Assembly: GCA_025358485.1 (NCBI GenBank)
Contig: JANYJJ010000132.1
Coordinates: 1 to 57,678, forward strand
From: Burkholderiales bacterium
GTDB lineage: Bacteria; Pseudomonadota; Gammaproteobacteria; Burkholderiales; Burkholderiaceae_C
Direction: 5' to 3'
Length of the DNA: 57,678 nucleotides
Part shown: positions 43,592-54,300 of the stretch, piece after piece
How the letters are laid out: every line of letters begins with the position of its first letter
Position numbering within the stretch: position 1 is the first letter of the stretch
The notes under the pieces: generated by a model
What the model saw: the letters and a program-made list of their open reading frames with translations, nothing else
Databases searched by the model: none
Told to the model about the DNA's origin: nothing
Translations under genes and position numbers: made by a program

Positions 43592-44692
43592 ATGAGCACC
43601 TCAGGCTCCACACAGCACCGCGTAAGCATTGCGCTCGACGCACGAAGCTATGACATCGTCATCGGCACCGATGTTTTTGCGCTGCCCAGCACTTACGAAG
43701 CGCTGCCGGACGCCACTTGCGCCGCCCTCGTCAGCAACCACACCGTGGCACCGCTGTACGCGCAGCAGCTTGCCAAGGCCTTGGGCGAGCGCTACCGCAA
43801 AGTCATTCAAGTCGTGTTGCCCGACGGCGAGGCCCACAAAAGCTGGCAAACCCTCAATCTGATTTTTGACGCGTTGCTCGCCGCCGGGTGCGACCGCAAA
43901 ACCACGCTCTTCGCGTTGGGCGGCGGCGTGGTCGGCGACATGACGGGCTTTGCCGCCGCTTGCTACATGCGCGGCGTGCCTTACGTGCAAGTGCCCACCA
44001 CTTTGTTGGCGCAGGTTGACTCTTCGGTGGGCGGCAAGACCGCCATCAACCACCCCATGGGCAAGAACATGATCGGCGTCTTCAACCAGCCGCTGCTGGT
44101 GGTGGCCGACATTGCGACGCTCACCACATTGCCTCAGCGTGAACTGATTGCAGGCTTGGCCGAAGTCATCAAATACGGGCCGATTGCGGACGGCGCATTC
44201 TTCGTTTGGTTGGAAGCCAACTTGGACGCACTGTTGGCGCGCGACCCAGCCGCGCTGGCGCATGCCATCAAGCGTTCCTGCGAAATCAAAGCGTGGGTGG
44301 TGTCGCAAGATGAACGCGAAACCGGCCTGCGCGCCATTTTGAATTTTGGTCACACCTTCGGCCACGCGATTGAGGCGGGCTTGGGCTTCGGCACATGGCT
44401 GCACGGCGAAGCGGTTGGCTGCGGCATGGCCATCGCGGCTCAGCTGTCTGCCAATGTGGGGTTGATTCCGGCAGCTTATGCGCTGCGAATTCAGCGTCTG
44501 ATTGAACGTGCAGGCTTGCCAGTTCGCGCGCCTGCTTTGGGCGTTCAGCGCTATCAACAACTCATGAGCGTGGACAAAAAAGCCGAGGGCGGAGAGACAC
44601 GTTTTGTGTTGATCGAAGCGCCAGGAAAAGCAGTCTTGCGCGGCGTGCCAGATGCCGATGTGGCAACCGTGCTGCGCGCTTGCGGCGCGTAG
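43592..44692 (+). CDS. aroB: 3-dehydroquinate synthase
   Basis: The 366-residue NAD- and metal-dependent enzyme converts DAHP to 3-dehydroquinate. [16 protein letters not shown] and [20 protein letters not shown] are the NAD and substrate motifs. Metal ligands are expected in the GLAEVIKYG and [11 protein letters not shown] blocks, both intact. It lies 17 bp after aroK. Its end is followed by 187 bp with no feature recognised, then the pilin gene. Confidence 0.97.
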   Translation: MSTSGSTQHRVSIALDARSYDIVIGTDVFALPSTYEALPDATCAALVSNHTVAPLYAQQLAKALGERYRKVIQVVLPDGEAHKSWQTLNLIFDALLAAGCDRKTTLFALGGGVVGDMTGFAAACYMRGVPYVQVPTTLLAQVDSSVGGKTAINHPMGKNMIGVFNQPLLVVADIATLTTLPQRELIAGLAEVIKYGPIADGAFFVWLEANLDALLARDPAALAHAIKRSCEIKAWVVSQDERETGLRAILNFGHTFGHAIEAGLGFGTWLHGEAVGCGMAIAAQLSANVGLIPAAYALRIQRLIERAGLPVRAPALGVQRYQQLMSVDKKAEGGETRFVLIEAPGKAVLRGVPDADVATVLRACGA

Positions 44693-44879
44693 TTTGAAGG
44701 TCGTCAACGCAAGCGCGCCTTGGTCGGTGCGAGTCACAACCGAACCACGACCAAACGTGATTTAGTTGTCATCGCGGCAGCCTCGCAAGCCGCTTGCGCC
44801 AACTCGCTGCCCGTTCGTCGGCGCACCCTTCAGTTGCGCCCAACGCGTCCGTAAACTGAGACAACTCATTGAGAACCCT

Positions 44880-45311
44880 ATGCGCCGTCACACTGGATTC
44901 ACCCTCATCGAAGTCATGATCGTCGTCGCCATTATTGCCATTTTGTCGGCCATTGCGATACCGAATTATTCAGAGTATGTCCTGCGTTCTCGCTTGACTG
45001 ATGGCATATCAGCCTTGGCTGGCATGCGGGTGAAGATGGAACAGTACTTTCAAGACAACCGCAGCTACGCGGGTACGCCGGCTGCCTGCAGCACTGGTTC
45101 AATTGCGCCGTTGCCGACTGCAAACAATTTCACTTTCGACTGCGGCACTCCAACCGGAACGACCTACGTGATCACCGCCACAGGCACGGGCCCGGTGAAC
45201 GGATTTGTCTACACGCTCAACCAAGACAACACGCGCACCACCACAGGCGTCATCTCAGGCTGGAGCAATGGGAATTGCGGTTGGGTTCTGAAGAAAGACG
45301 GGTCGTGCTGA
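44880..45311 (+). CDS. pilE: Type IV pilin, PilE family
   Basis: The 143-residue pilin has leader MRRHTG, then FTLIEVMIVVAIIAILSAIA with Glu5. A conserved PNYSEYVLRSR helix extension follows. The C-terminal disulfide loop is bounded by Cys in GNCGWVLKKDGSC. The small size and first place in the minor-pilin operon fit the PilE minor pilin as well as a major pilin or ComP. The ATG at 44880 is preferred over upstream starts that give a 38-residue leader. The next gene overlaps its end. Confidence 0.88.
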   Translation: MRRHTGFTLIEVMIVVAIIAILSAIAIPNYSEYVLRSRLTDGISALAGMRVKMEQYFQDNRSYAGTPAACSTGSIAPLPTANNFTFDCGTPTGTTYVITATGTGPVNGFVYTLNQDNTRTTTGVISGWSNGNCGWVLKKDGSC

Positions 45312-45913
45312 AACCAAAGCATTTCATCGTCGCCGAACGTGGTTTCACCATCGTCGAGTTGATGGTGGCGTTGGCCATTGTCGGAATCGTGATGATGGTC
45401 GGAACGCCGTTGATTTCGACCATGATTCAAAACTCTAAGTTAAGCAGCGCGACCAAGAGCTACTTGACGGGCATACAAACCGCGCGCACCGAAGCGATAC
45501 GTATGAACCGCCCTGTTGATTTCGTATTGACGGACGACGCGGTGGCCGCCAACGTGGGCGGCTCTGCCAGTGGCAAAAATTGGGTCGTCCGCTGGGGCCC
45601 GCCGACCACACAGACTTTCGTTGAAGGCAAGGCTGCGGAAAACGGCTCGGGCCAGCAAGGGGCCAACTCGGTGATGATTGCCGGCACCGTCCCCAACCCA
45701 GGCACTTTTTCTGGCGTGTTGACCTTCAATGGTTTCGGCGCGCTGTCTGCCAGCGAGTCAGTGGTTTTTGACATTAGCAACCCAGCAGGTGGAGCCTGCG
45801 CGGTTGCCGCTGGTCCGATGCGCTGTCAGCGCATTCAGGTGCGGCCCGGCGGGCAAATCAGCGTGTGTGATCCCAAAGCGGTTGCGGGTGACAACCGCTT
45901 CTGTCAGCTTTGA
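45305..45913 (+). CDS. fimT: Minor pilin FimT/GspH-like
   Basis: The 202-residue minor pilin has leader VLKPKHFIVAERG, then FTIVELMVALAIVGIVMMVG with Glu5. A GspH-type globular domain follows, with IQTARTEAIRMNRPV, the conserved helix. In related bacteria FimT also binds DNA for uptake. It starts from GTG, overlapping the pilE stop. PilV follows in TGATG overlap. Confidence 0.88.
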   Translation: MLKPKHFIVAERGFTIVELMVALAIVGIVMMVGTPLISTMIQNSKLSSATKSYLTGIQTARTEAIRMNRPVDFVLTDDAVAANVGGSASGKNWVVRWGPPTTQTFVEGKAAENGSGQQGANSVMIAGTVPNPGTFSGVLTFNGFGALSASESVVFDISNPAGGACAVAAGPMRCQRIQVRPGGQISVCDPKAVAGDNRFCQL

Positions 45914-46497
45914 TGCGACGCAATATGAAGCCCATGCCTGCAAATTCTTCGTCGCGTTTTCTTCAAATGGGTCAGCTTGACGCAAATCAACGCGGCTTCA
46001 TGATCATTGAAGCGCTGATTGCCATCTTGATTTTCAGCCTGGGCATTTTGGGAATGATTGCGATGGGTGGGACAGCCATCAATGCGCAGTCAGACGCGCG
46101 CTATCGCACCGATGCCAGCCGGTTGGCCGAAAACATGGCCAATCGGATAGAAGTGAATGTTGCGCGCAGCAATGACCCTTCGCGGGCTGTCCGCGAGGCC
46201 GCAATGCGGACTTCGTTGGGAGATTTTGCGCACCAAGCGACTGGCGATGTTTGCGAGTTCACAGGCGCTGTGTCGACCAATCCGCTCGTCACGCAGTGGG
46301 TCGGCGAGGTGATGACGGTGGGAGCTACCGCGCCTGGCCTGCCTGGGGCGGTGACGGCTGGTCAACAAATCATCGTCTCGAACACCGCAGCCGGGTTCAA
46401 TCGCGTAGAAATCACTGTGTGCTGGCGCGACCCCGGCACACCGGCCGGGACACCTATGCGTCGCCACACCGCCGTCACCTTTGTGAATGGAGTTTGA
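45913..46497 (+). CDS. pilV: Minor pilin PilV
   Basis: The 194-residue minor pilin has an unusually long leader of about 28 residues ending NQRG, then FMIIEALIAILIFSLGILGM with Glu5. The block DASRLAENMANRIEVN is typical of PilV. It takes part with PilW, PilX and FimT in the priming complex under PilY1. The ATG at 45913 overlaps the fimT stop. GGAG near its end serves pilW. Confidence 0.9.
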   Translation: MRRNMKPMPANSSSRFLQMGQLDANQRGFMIIEALIAILIFSLGILGMIAMGGTAINAQSDARYRTDASRLAENMANRIEVNVARSNDPSRAVREAAMRTSLGDFAHQATGDVCEFTGAVSTNPLVTQWVGEVMTVGATAPGLPGAVTAGQQIIVSNTAAGFNRVEITVCWRDPGTPAGTPMRRHTAVTFVNGV

Positions 46498-46500
46498 TTC

Positions 46501-47700
46501 ATGAAAGCGAAGACATCCCCAACATCGTGCGGGATTCAACGAACAGGATGGGTCAAGGGGCACCAACAAGGTTTCAGCTTGGTTGAAATTTTGGTTGGCA
46601 TCGTCATTGGCATGGTCGGCCTTTTGGTGATCTTCAGAACCGTGGCCATTTGGGACAACCACACCCGCACCACCGTATCGGGTGGCGACGCGCAAGTTAC
46701 GGGCACCTTGGCCATGTTCAATTTAGAGCGCGATATCAAGCAGGCAGGCATGGGCTTTGGTCGCGCCGCTTCTGGGGTGATGGGTTGCACCGTCACTGGC
46801 GTCGACACCCAAACCAGCCGCAATTTGAACTTCCGACTGCGCCCTGTAGAAATTACTGAGGGTGCTGGCGGAGGGCCAGACACCGTGACCGTGCTCGCTG
46901 GCAATTCTTCGTTCTTCGTAGAAAACGCCCGCATCATTGGTTCAACGTCCACAGTCAAACAATTCAGAGACACCACTGGCTTGCGTCAAGGCGACTTAGC
47001 GGTTTTGGCCCCGGCCTCTGGCACGGCCTGTGAGTTGATTCAAATCACCGACAACAGCGACACGGCCAAGGTCTCGGTAACGCACAGTGGGTCAGGCTCG
47101 TACGTGCCCGACGTGGCGTATCAGCCTGCCAACCCGGCCAGTGCGGTTTCACCTCGCTACAACCCTTCTGCCGGAACCACGCTCACCTATGCGCCTGGAG
47201 GAACCTTATTCAACCTGGGGTCGGCGCCGCAACGCAACGTGTGGACCATCACAAGTGGTCGCGTGCTCAGCAGGGCCGATGAGTTCCAGGGCGCCACCGC
47301 AGTTGAGGTGTCAGATGGTGTGATCAATATGAAGGCGCAATACGGAGTCGATGCCAACAACGACAACGTGATCTCGGACACAGAGTGGGTCAGCTCGCCA
47401 GCCCCCGTCGATTGGACCCGAGTGCGTGCAGTGCGCGTGGCACTGTTGGTTCGCAGCAGCCAGTTTGAAAAGCCAGTGGCAGCAGCATCTACTTCCGTGG
47501 CCATGCCGCCAACCCCCACCTCGAAAAACCCGACCTGGGCGGGCGGCGCGTTCGTGATGACCAATGTCGACGCGACGAGCAGTGCTGACACGCATTCCGA
47601 CACCGACGTCGTCCCCGAGAACTGGCGCTTCTATCGCTACCGCGTGTACGAAAAAGTCATCCCGCTTCGAAACATGATTTGGGGAAACACGCCGTCATGA
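46501..47700 (+). CDS. pilW: Minor pilin PilW
   Basis: The 399-residue large minor pilin has a leader of about 23 residues ending HQQG, then FSLVEILVGIVIGMVGLLVI with Glu5. MFNLERDIKQAGMGFG is the PilW helix block. The long C-domain (about 110-390) is rich in Thr/Ser/Val and ends RYRVYEKVIPLRN, as in other PilW proteins. It starts 3 bp after pilV, with GGAG inside the end of that gene, and overlaps pilX by ATGA. Confidence 0.92.
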   Translation: MKAKTSPTSCGIQRTGWVKGHQQGFSLVEILVGIVIGMVGLLVIFRTVAIWDNHTRTTVSGGDAQVTGTLAMFNLERDIKQAGMGFGRAASGVMGCTVTGVDTQTSRNLNFRLRPVEITEGAGGGPDTVTVLAGNSSFFVENARIIGSTSTVKQFRDTTGLRQGDLAVLAPASGTACELIQITDNSDTAKVSVTHSGSGSYVPDVAYQPANPASAVSPRYNPSAGTTLTYAPGGTLFNLGSAPQRNVWTITSGRVLSRADEFQGATAVEVSDGVINMKAQYGVDANNDNVISDTEWVSSPAPVDWTRVRAVRVALLVRSSQFEKPVAAASTSVAMPPTPTSKNPTWAGGAFVMTNVDATSSADTHSDTDVVPENWRFYRYRVYEKVIPLRNMIWGNTPS

Positions 47701-48290
47701 TTGCCACCCCTTCAGCAGTGATGAATCGCGGTTGCAGGCGCAGCGACAAGCAGCGCGGCGTGGTGATGTTTGTGGCCCTGGCGGTGTTGATCCTCATGAC
47801 CCTGGCCGGCCTGGCCATGCTCCGACAGATGGGTGGTTCGGTGTCCATTGCCGGTAACCTGGCATTCAAACAAAACGCCACGTCGGTAGCCGATGCCGGA
47901 ACCGAAGCCGCCCGTGCCGTGGTGATGGCATCTGCGTTTGACCGCAGCAACACCAACGCGGATGTGGGCTATTACTCGTCTTGGCCCAAGGCTGACGTCG
48001 ATCCTGCCAGCTACTTCATTGCACCCGCGTTGACGGCAGCGGCCCCCACGTTTGACGCCGGGAATGGCAACACAGTCAGCTACGTGATTCATCGGCTTTG
48101 TGAGTTTCCCAATCTCGACGCCAACGCGGCCACACAACGCTGTTCTCGCAGTGGTGACGAAACCACCACGAACAAAGGTGTTGGCGGCAGCGGTTCTAAA
48201 AATCAAACCTTCCTGCCTTATTTCCGAATCACAACGCGAGTGACCGGCCCCCGCAACACCGTGAGCTACGTCCAGGTTGTTTTTAACTGA
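47697..48290 (+). CDS. pilX: Minor pilin PilX
   Basis: The 197-residue minor pilin has leader MIATPSAVMNRGCRRSDKQR ending in Gly, followed by VVMFVALAVLILMTLAGLAM. PilX proteins often lack a canonical Phe1. GNLAFKQNATSVADAGTEAA is the conserved helix. It ends with a beta-rich domain with two Cys. It overlaps pilW and lies 21 bp before pilY1, which it connects to the pilus tip. Confidence 0.9.
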   Translation: MIATPSAVMNRGCRRSDKQRGVVMFVALAVLILMTLAGLAMLRQMGGSVSIAGNLAFKQNATSVADAGTEAARAVVMASAFDRSNTNADVGYYSSWPKADVDPASYFIAPALTAAAPTFDAGNGNTVSYVIHRLCEFPNLDANAATQRCSRSGDETTTNKGVGGSGSKNQTFLPYFRITTRVTGPRNTVSYVQVVFN

Positions 48291-48311
48291 GCGCCGAGGC
48301 GAAAGAACCCC

Positions 48312-51300
48312 ATGAACCACTTACTCGACCTCTCATTGCGCTCTCGCATCTTGTTCGGTGCTTGTCTGAGCTTTGTGATCGGATCATTGGCACCGGCTGT
48401 GTTTGCTGCCCAAGCCGACATTTCCAACACGCCGATTACCAGCGCGAGGTCAGCGCTGGTCAAGCCCAACATCATGCTTTTGATGGACACGTCTGGCTCG
48501 ATGGGTTGGACACACATGCCAGACGAGTTGGAAACTTCAATTGGCGTGAGCAGCGTGGGCTACAAAAGTGCCCAGTGCAACGCCCTCTACTACAACCCGA
48601 AAACCATCTACCGCATTCCCAAGAAGCCAGACGGCAGCCTCTTTGCTACGCCTTCTTTCACCAACGCGCCGTACGCTGGATACGTTGCTTACTTTGCCGC
48701 ACCCGACACCACTGACCAGTCGACTGTGAACTTGTCTTCGCTGTTCCAGGCCTACGCTGGCAAAACGCTGCGCAACACGGGCGCAGCAAGTGACACAGCG
48801 CAAGCGGCTTACTACTACGTGCACAGCTCTGGATTGGTTTTGGGCTACACCCATCCGGCCTGTGCGGACGCCGACACGGGTGCAGACCGCGCTGCGACTG
48901 GCGGCGGTACCTGGCAGCGCCGATTGGTGACTTCAACTTCAGGCTTGGCGTCAGTCACCGGCGTTGACGAACGCGCCAATTTTGCAATTTGGTATTCCTT
49001 TTATCGAACCCGCATCAGTTTGACCAAAAGTGCTGCGAGTTTGGCCTTCACACCGCTGACCGATACCTACCGTGTCGGCTTCATTACTGTGCGCCCGAAC
49101 AACTTGCCGACCTCTGGCACGTTTGATCAAGATAAGTACGTTGCTATCGACGACTTCAACTCGACCCAGCGCACCAGCTGGTTCAACAAGCTGTTCGCGC
49201 AGATTCCCGGCGGTTCTTCACCTGCACGTGAAGGCTTGGCACGCGTCGGTCGCCATTACGGTGGCAAGCAAGACGGCATCAACCTGGGCATGTCTGGAGA
49301 TCCAGTCCAGTACTCCTGCCAGCAGAACTTCACCATCATGACCACCGATGGTTACTGGAATACCCAAGGTGAAACGCCAGGAGGTGGCCCAGTCCAACTG
49401 GACGGCACCACGATGGTGGGCAACCAGGACAACAACCTTGCGAATCCGCTCACGCCTCGTCCTATGTACGAAGGCGACCCCGATGGCACAGGCGTGGTGG
49501 AAGACAACCGCAACACTTATTCTTACGGCGCGTGCGGCAGCTTCTTCTACCTCAGCACGCAGCAGTTTTTGGCGAGCACGGTGCAAAACCGTCAATCAAC
49601 CAGTCAGACCACGCGCACCACCACGCAAGTTTTCGTGAACACGGCGCAGCGTTTGCAAAGTACTTACCAAGCGCTGAGCAGCACGTCTCAAACCACATTG
49701 GCCACGACTCAGAATTTGAGCCAGACCAGACAAAATTTGCAGACTATCCGCCAGAACTTGCAGAGCACGTCGCAGAACATCGCCACGACCACCTCGCCTA
49801 CGCAAACCGTGACCGCGCTGAAGATCGCAACGTCTCAGCGTTTAAGGAGCACCAGTCAATTCACCCTCAGCACCTCACAAATCACAAGGAGCACCACACA
49901 AACATTGCGGAGTACCACGCAAAACTTGTTGACGTCGACGCAAAATCTGCAGTCCACGACGCAGCAAACTCGCAGCACTTCGCAGACCTTGACCAGCACC
50001 TCACAGGCTTCTCGCAACACCACCCAAACCACCACCACATCGACGCAGATCAGGAAGTCGACCTCTCAGACCACGTCGTGTGATGCAAGCACTGAGCTGT
50101 GCAGCTTCACGCCCACCTGCACACCGAGTGCCTTCGTGACGTGCTCAACCGCGACCACCGGGCCGACTCTGGTTGCGTCTTGTACCGATGACCCTGCCAG
50201 CGCTGGCAACAGCTACAAATCGACCACCTGCGCCAGTTCGGTCATCGGGCCCAACGGCACGGCCAGTTGCAGCCCGCAAACCGCGAATTCTGGTAACAGT
50301 TTCACCACGGTCACTTGCGACACCGTCACCACACCATCAACACCCGTTGCATCGTGCACGCCTGCATCTGCCAATTCGGGCAATGGCTGGACGGCCACCA
50401 ACTGCACCTACGTCAACTCGGGTCCTACGGCTTCAGCGAGTTGCTCCAACATCGCCGCCAATTCAGGCAACAACTTCACCCAAACAAGCTGCAGTCCAAA
50501 CAACACCGGCCCAACTCCCGTTGCTTCATGCAGCACCCAGTCGCCCTCGTCTGGTAACTCGTGGACCACCGCAACTTGTTCCAACAACAACACCACCAAC
50601 GTGCCGGTGGCGTCGTGTTCACCGAGCAGTGGCAATTCGGGCAATGGCTTTACCACCACCATCTGCAGTAACAACAACAACACGCCGAATACGCCCGTGG
50701 CGACCTGTTCGCCGGCCAGCCCCACGGCGGGTAACTCTTACTTCACCGTCACTTGCAACACCAACAACGGCAGTCCCGCTGGCGTGAGCAGCTGCACCCC
50801 GGCTTCGGCGAATTCAGGCAACAATTTCACCGCCACGGTTTGCACCCCCAACAACACGGGCCCCACGGGTGTGGACACTTGCAGTGGGTCTGCGGCCGGT
50901 GCCAGCAATTCCTGGACGACGACCACTTGCGGCAACAACAACACCGGTCCGACCGGCGTGGCTTCGTGCAGTTCATCATCGCGCAGCAGTGGCAACGCGT
51001 GGGTCACAAGCACCTGCGCCAACCCAACCACCACCGATGTGGCGGTGGCGAGTTGCACCAACGCGTCTGCGAACAGCGGCAACTCGTTCACAACGACCTC
51101 CTGCCGCACCGCCACCACCGGCCCCACGGCCAGTGGCAGCTGCACGGCGAGCGGTGCGTCTGCGGGAAATAGCTTTACGACTACAACATGCCCGGACGTT
51201 GTCACTGGGCCCACAGCGGTGGGTTCATGCACTCCCGTGGCCGCGACGGCTGGCAACGGCTGGCAAAAAACCACGTGCGGGAGCAGCTCGACACCAACTC

Positions 51301-54300
51301 CGGTGGCCAGCTGCACGCCCTCGGGCAGTGTGACTTGCAGTACGAACACCACCACCAACGTGGCCGTTCAGAGCTGCACCCCGTCAGCTGCCAACGCGGG
51401 CAATGGCTACACCACCACCACGTGCAGCACGAACGACGCAGCGAATGTGCCGGTTGCAAGCTGTTCGGCGTCAAGCGCCACATCGGGCAACGGTTGGGTC
51501 ACCACCACCTGCCCAACGCCGTTTACAGGCAGTGTCACACCGGTACAAACCTGCACGCCGGTTGCGCCCACGTCGGGCAATAACTACGTGGCCACCCTGT
51601 GCACGGTGAACAACCCGGCCCCCAGCTTTGTGGCCAGTTGCAGTCCTGTGCCGGCAAGCAGTGGCAATGCTTGGACTACCACCACCTGCGGCTCGGTGGT
51701 CACGTCCAACGTGGGCGTAGCTTCGTGCACCCCTTCAAGCCCAACATCGAGCAACAGCTTTAAAACCACCACCTGCCCCGCACCGGCAGTCACCACCAAC
51801 GTGCCCGTTGCATCGTGCACGGCGGCATCTGCTGCGGCAGGCAATCAATGGACAGCCACCACGTGCAGTAACAACAACACCAGTGCGGCTGCGGCCAGCT
51901 GCTCCGCTGCGCCTGCCACTTCTGCGAACCAGTGGACCGCGATCACCTGCCCCGCGCCCACCGTGAACGGCCCAACCGGAGTGGCCTCCTGCACGCCGAT
52001 GGCTGCGGATGCGAGCAATTCTTGGGTGGCCACCAGCTGCGCCAACCCAACCACCTCGAACGTGGCGGTGCAAACCTGCACAGCCGCCGCAGCCGGTGCC
52101 GGGAATGGGTACACGTCCACAACCTGTAACACCGTGGCGGCAACCGATGTGCCTGCGGCAAGCTGCAGTGCCGGACCTGCAAACGCAGGCAACGCTTGGA
52201 CGGCCACGAGTTGCAGAACAGCCACCACAGGCCCCACGTTGAACACCGCTTGCGCGGCCGATCCGGCCAGTGCGTCGAACAACTACACCGCCACAATTTG
52301 CACGGCGGTCTCCGGGAAAAAGGTGAGCTACATCACCCAGCGCACTGTGACCACCACGGTGCGAACCAACGGCGTTTTGGGCGCGCCATCAGTGAACGGG
52401 CCAAACACCACCGGCAGTGGTGACGTTGACGGCTCGTGCTTCATACCGGGCACCGAGCCGCCGTTGACAAGCTACGCCGCAGCGCCTTCAACCAACGCAG
52501 GTCCATCAGGCAGTGGCAAGCCCGGCCCGAACCCACCTTCCGGCTGCACGAGCTGGCCTTGTGCCACCTCCGTCATCGCCACGGGGTCAGCGAATGGCAG
52601 CATCAATGCGTTGGCTGACGTGGCCCAGTATTACTACGCCACAGATTTGCGACCCAGCATGCCCAATACGCCGGAGGAAGGGGTTCCTTCCGTGGGGACA
52701 GGGCCTGAAGCTGACACAGCCAAGTGGCAGCACATGACCACCTTCACTGTGGCTCTGGGCGTTTCGGGCACTTTGAATTATTTGTCTGACTACAAGAGTT
52801 CGGCCACGCTGACCGGTGACTTCGCCGACCTGCGAACGGGTGCCAGAAGTTGGCCGCTTTGGCCTGATCCTGCCGTGAATGCAGGGCCCGGTAACTACGG
52901 CGCTTGGGAAAATCCACGCTCGATAGATGACTTCTGGCACACCGCTGTGAATGGTCGCGGGCAGTACTTCAGCGCAAGCGATTCCGACAGCTTGGTGTCC
53001 GGATTGGCCGATGCTTTGGCCGATATCGACAAGCAGTCTTCCGCTGGCGCCGCAGCCGGGGTTTCCAATTCCCAACCGGTGACGAATGACAATTTGGTGT
53101 TCTTTTCGAGCTACGTCACCGGTGACTGGACAGGTGATGTGAGCGCGAGTGAAATCGTACTGGCCACTGGAGACGTGTCAGCCACCAACGCATGGTCGGC
53201 CAAAGACAGATTGATCACCAAACTGGGCGCAGCTTGCGACAACCGCAACATCTATGTGATCCGACCGGGTGTTACCACCAGCTTGGTGGATTTCAGCGCG
53301 AATACCTTCGCCTGTAACGGCAGCGGTGCCCCTTCAGGAACCGCGCGCAACGCTCTGAACGCAGCTGAATTGCTCAATTTCGACTCGTCCGAAGTGGCCC
53401 TCTTCAGCCAATTCCCATCAATGACGGCAGGCAGCGGTGGACAACAAGAAAAAGCGGCTGGCGCCAACTTGGTCAATTTTTTGCGTGGGCAGAATGGCCT
53501 GGAGGACTTCAAAGCCGGTGACTTGAATAAGCTCTATCGCAAGCGGGTGGCTGCGTTGGGCGACATCATTGGCGCGCAGCCTGTGTTTGTCAAAGAACCA
53601 CGGGCCACCTATTTGGATGCCGGCTACGCTGCGTTCAAATCAGCGCAATCCGGCCGAACCGGGATGGTGTACGTGGCCGCCAACGACGGCATGCTGCACG
53701 CCTTCTATGCAGAACGTTCTGTTGCAGACCCGCTGCTGGGCGGTCAAGAAGCGTGGGCTGTCATCCCGTCGGAAGTGCTGCCCAAACTTTATAAGTTGGC
53801 AGACAAAAACTACGCTAAGAACCACCAGTTTTATGTGGACGGATCTCCGGTGGTGGAAGACGTTTTCGATTCGGCAACGTCGCAGTGGAGCACCATGCTG
53901 GTCGGCGGCCTGAATGCCGGCGGCAAGAGCTACTACGCACTTGACATCACCGACCCGGTCAACCCTGTCGCTAAGTGGGAATTCAAGTTCAGCAACACGT
54001 GTTTTGACTCTGCCAACGCCAGCACGGCGGGTGCGGACTGCCACTTGGGCTTGACCTTTGGAAAACCCATCATCACGAAGCTCGCCACAGGGCGGTGGGT
54101 GGTCATGGTCAGTTCCGGCTACAACAACGTGCGCGGTGCGGGATCGGCCGGGGACGGCGGCGGCTACCTTTACGTTTTGGACGCGAAGACGGGTTCGATT
54201 TTGTACAAGTTGGAAACGGGGGCAGGCAGCCCGTCCACTCCGTCAAATCTGGGGCAGTTGAATGCCTTCATTGACGACTCATCGGTGAGCAACATGGCGG

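Noticed and set aside
43601-44737. 378-codon frame antisense to aroB
   Set aside because: aroB motifs are intact on the plus strand; this frame has no domain.
49532-50083. His-rich alternative frame through the heptad array
   Set aside because: Arises because the 21-bp period is read in another phase; no start context, and it overlaps the intact pilY1 frame.
50079-52301. CRISPR-like appearance of the repeated DNA
   Set aside because: Units are coding, diverged, about 87 bp long with no identical short repeat and no cas genes.
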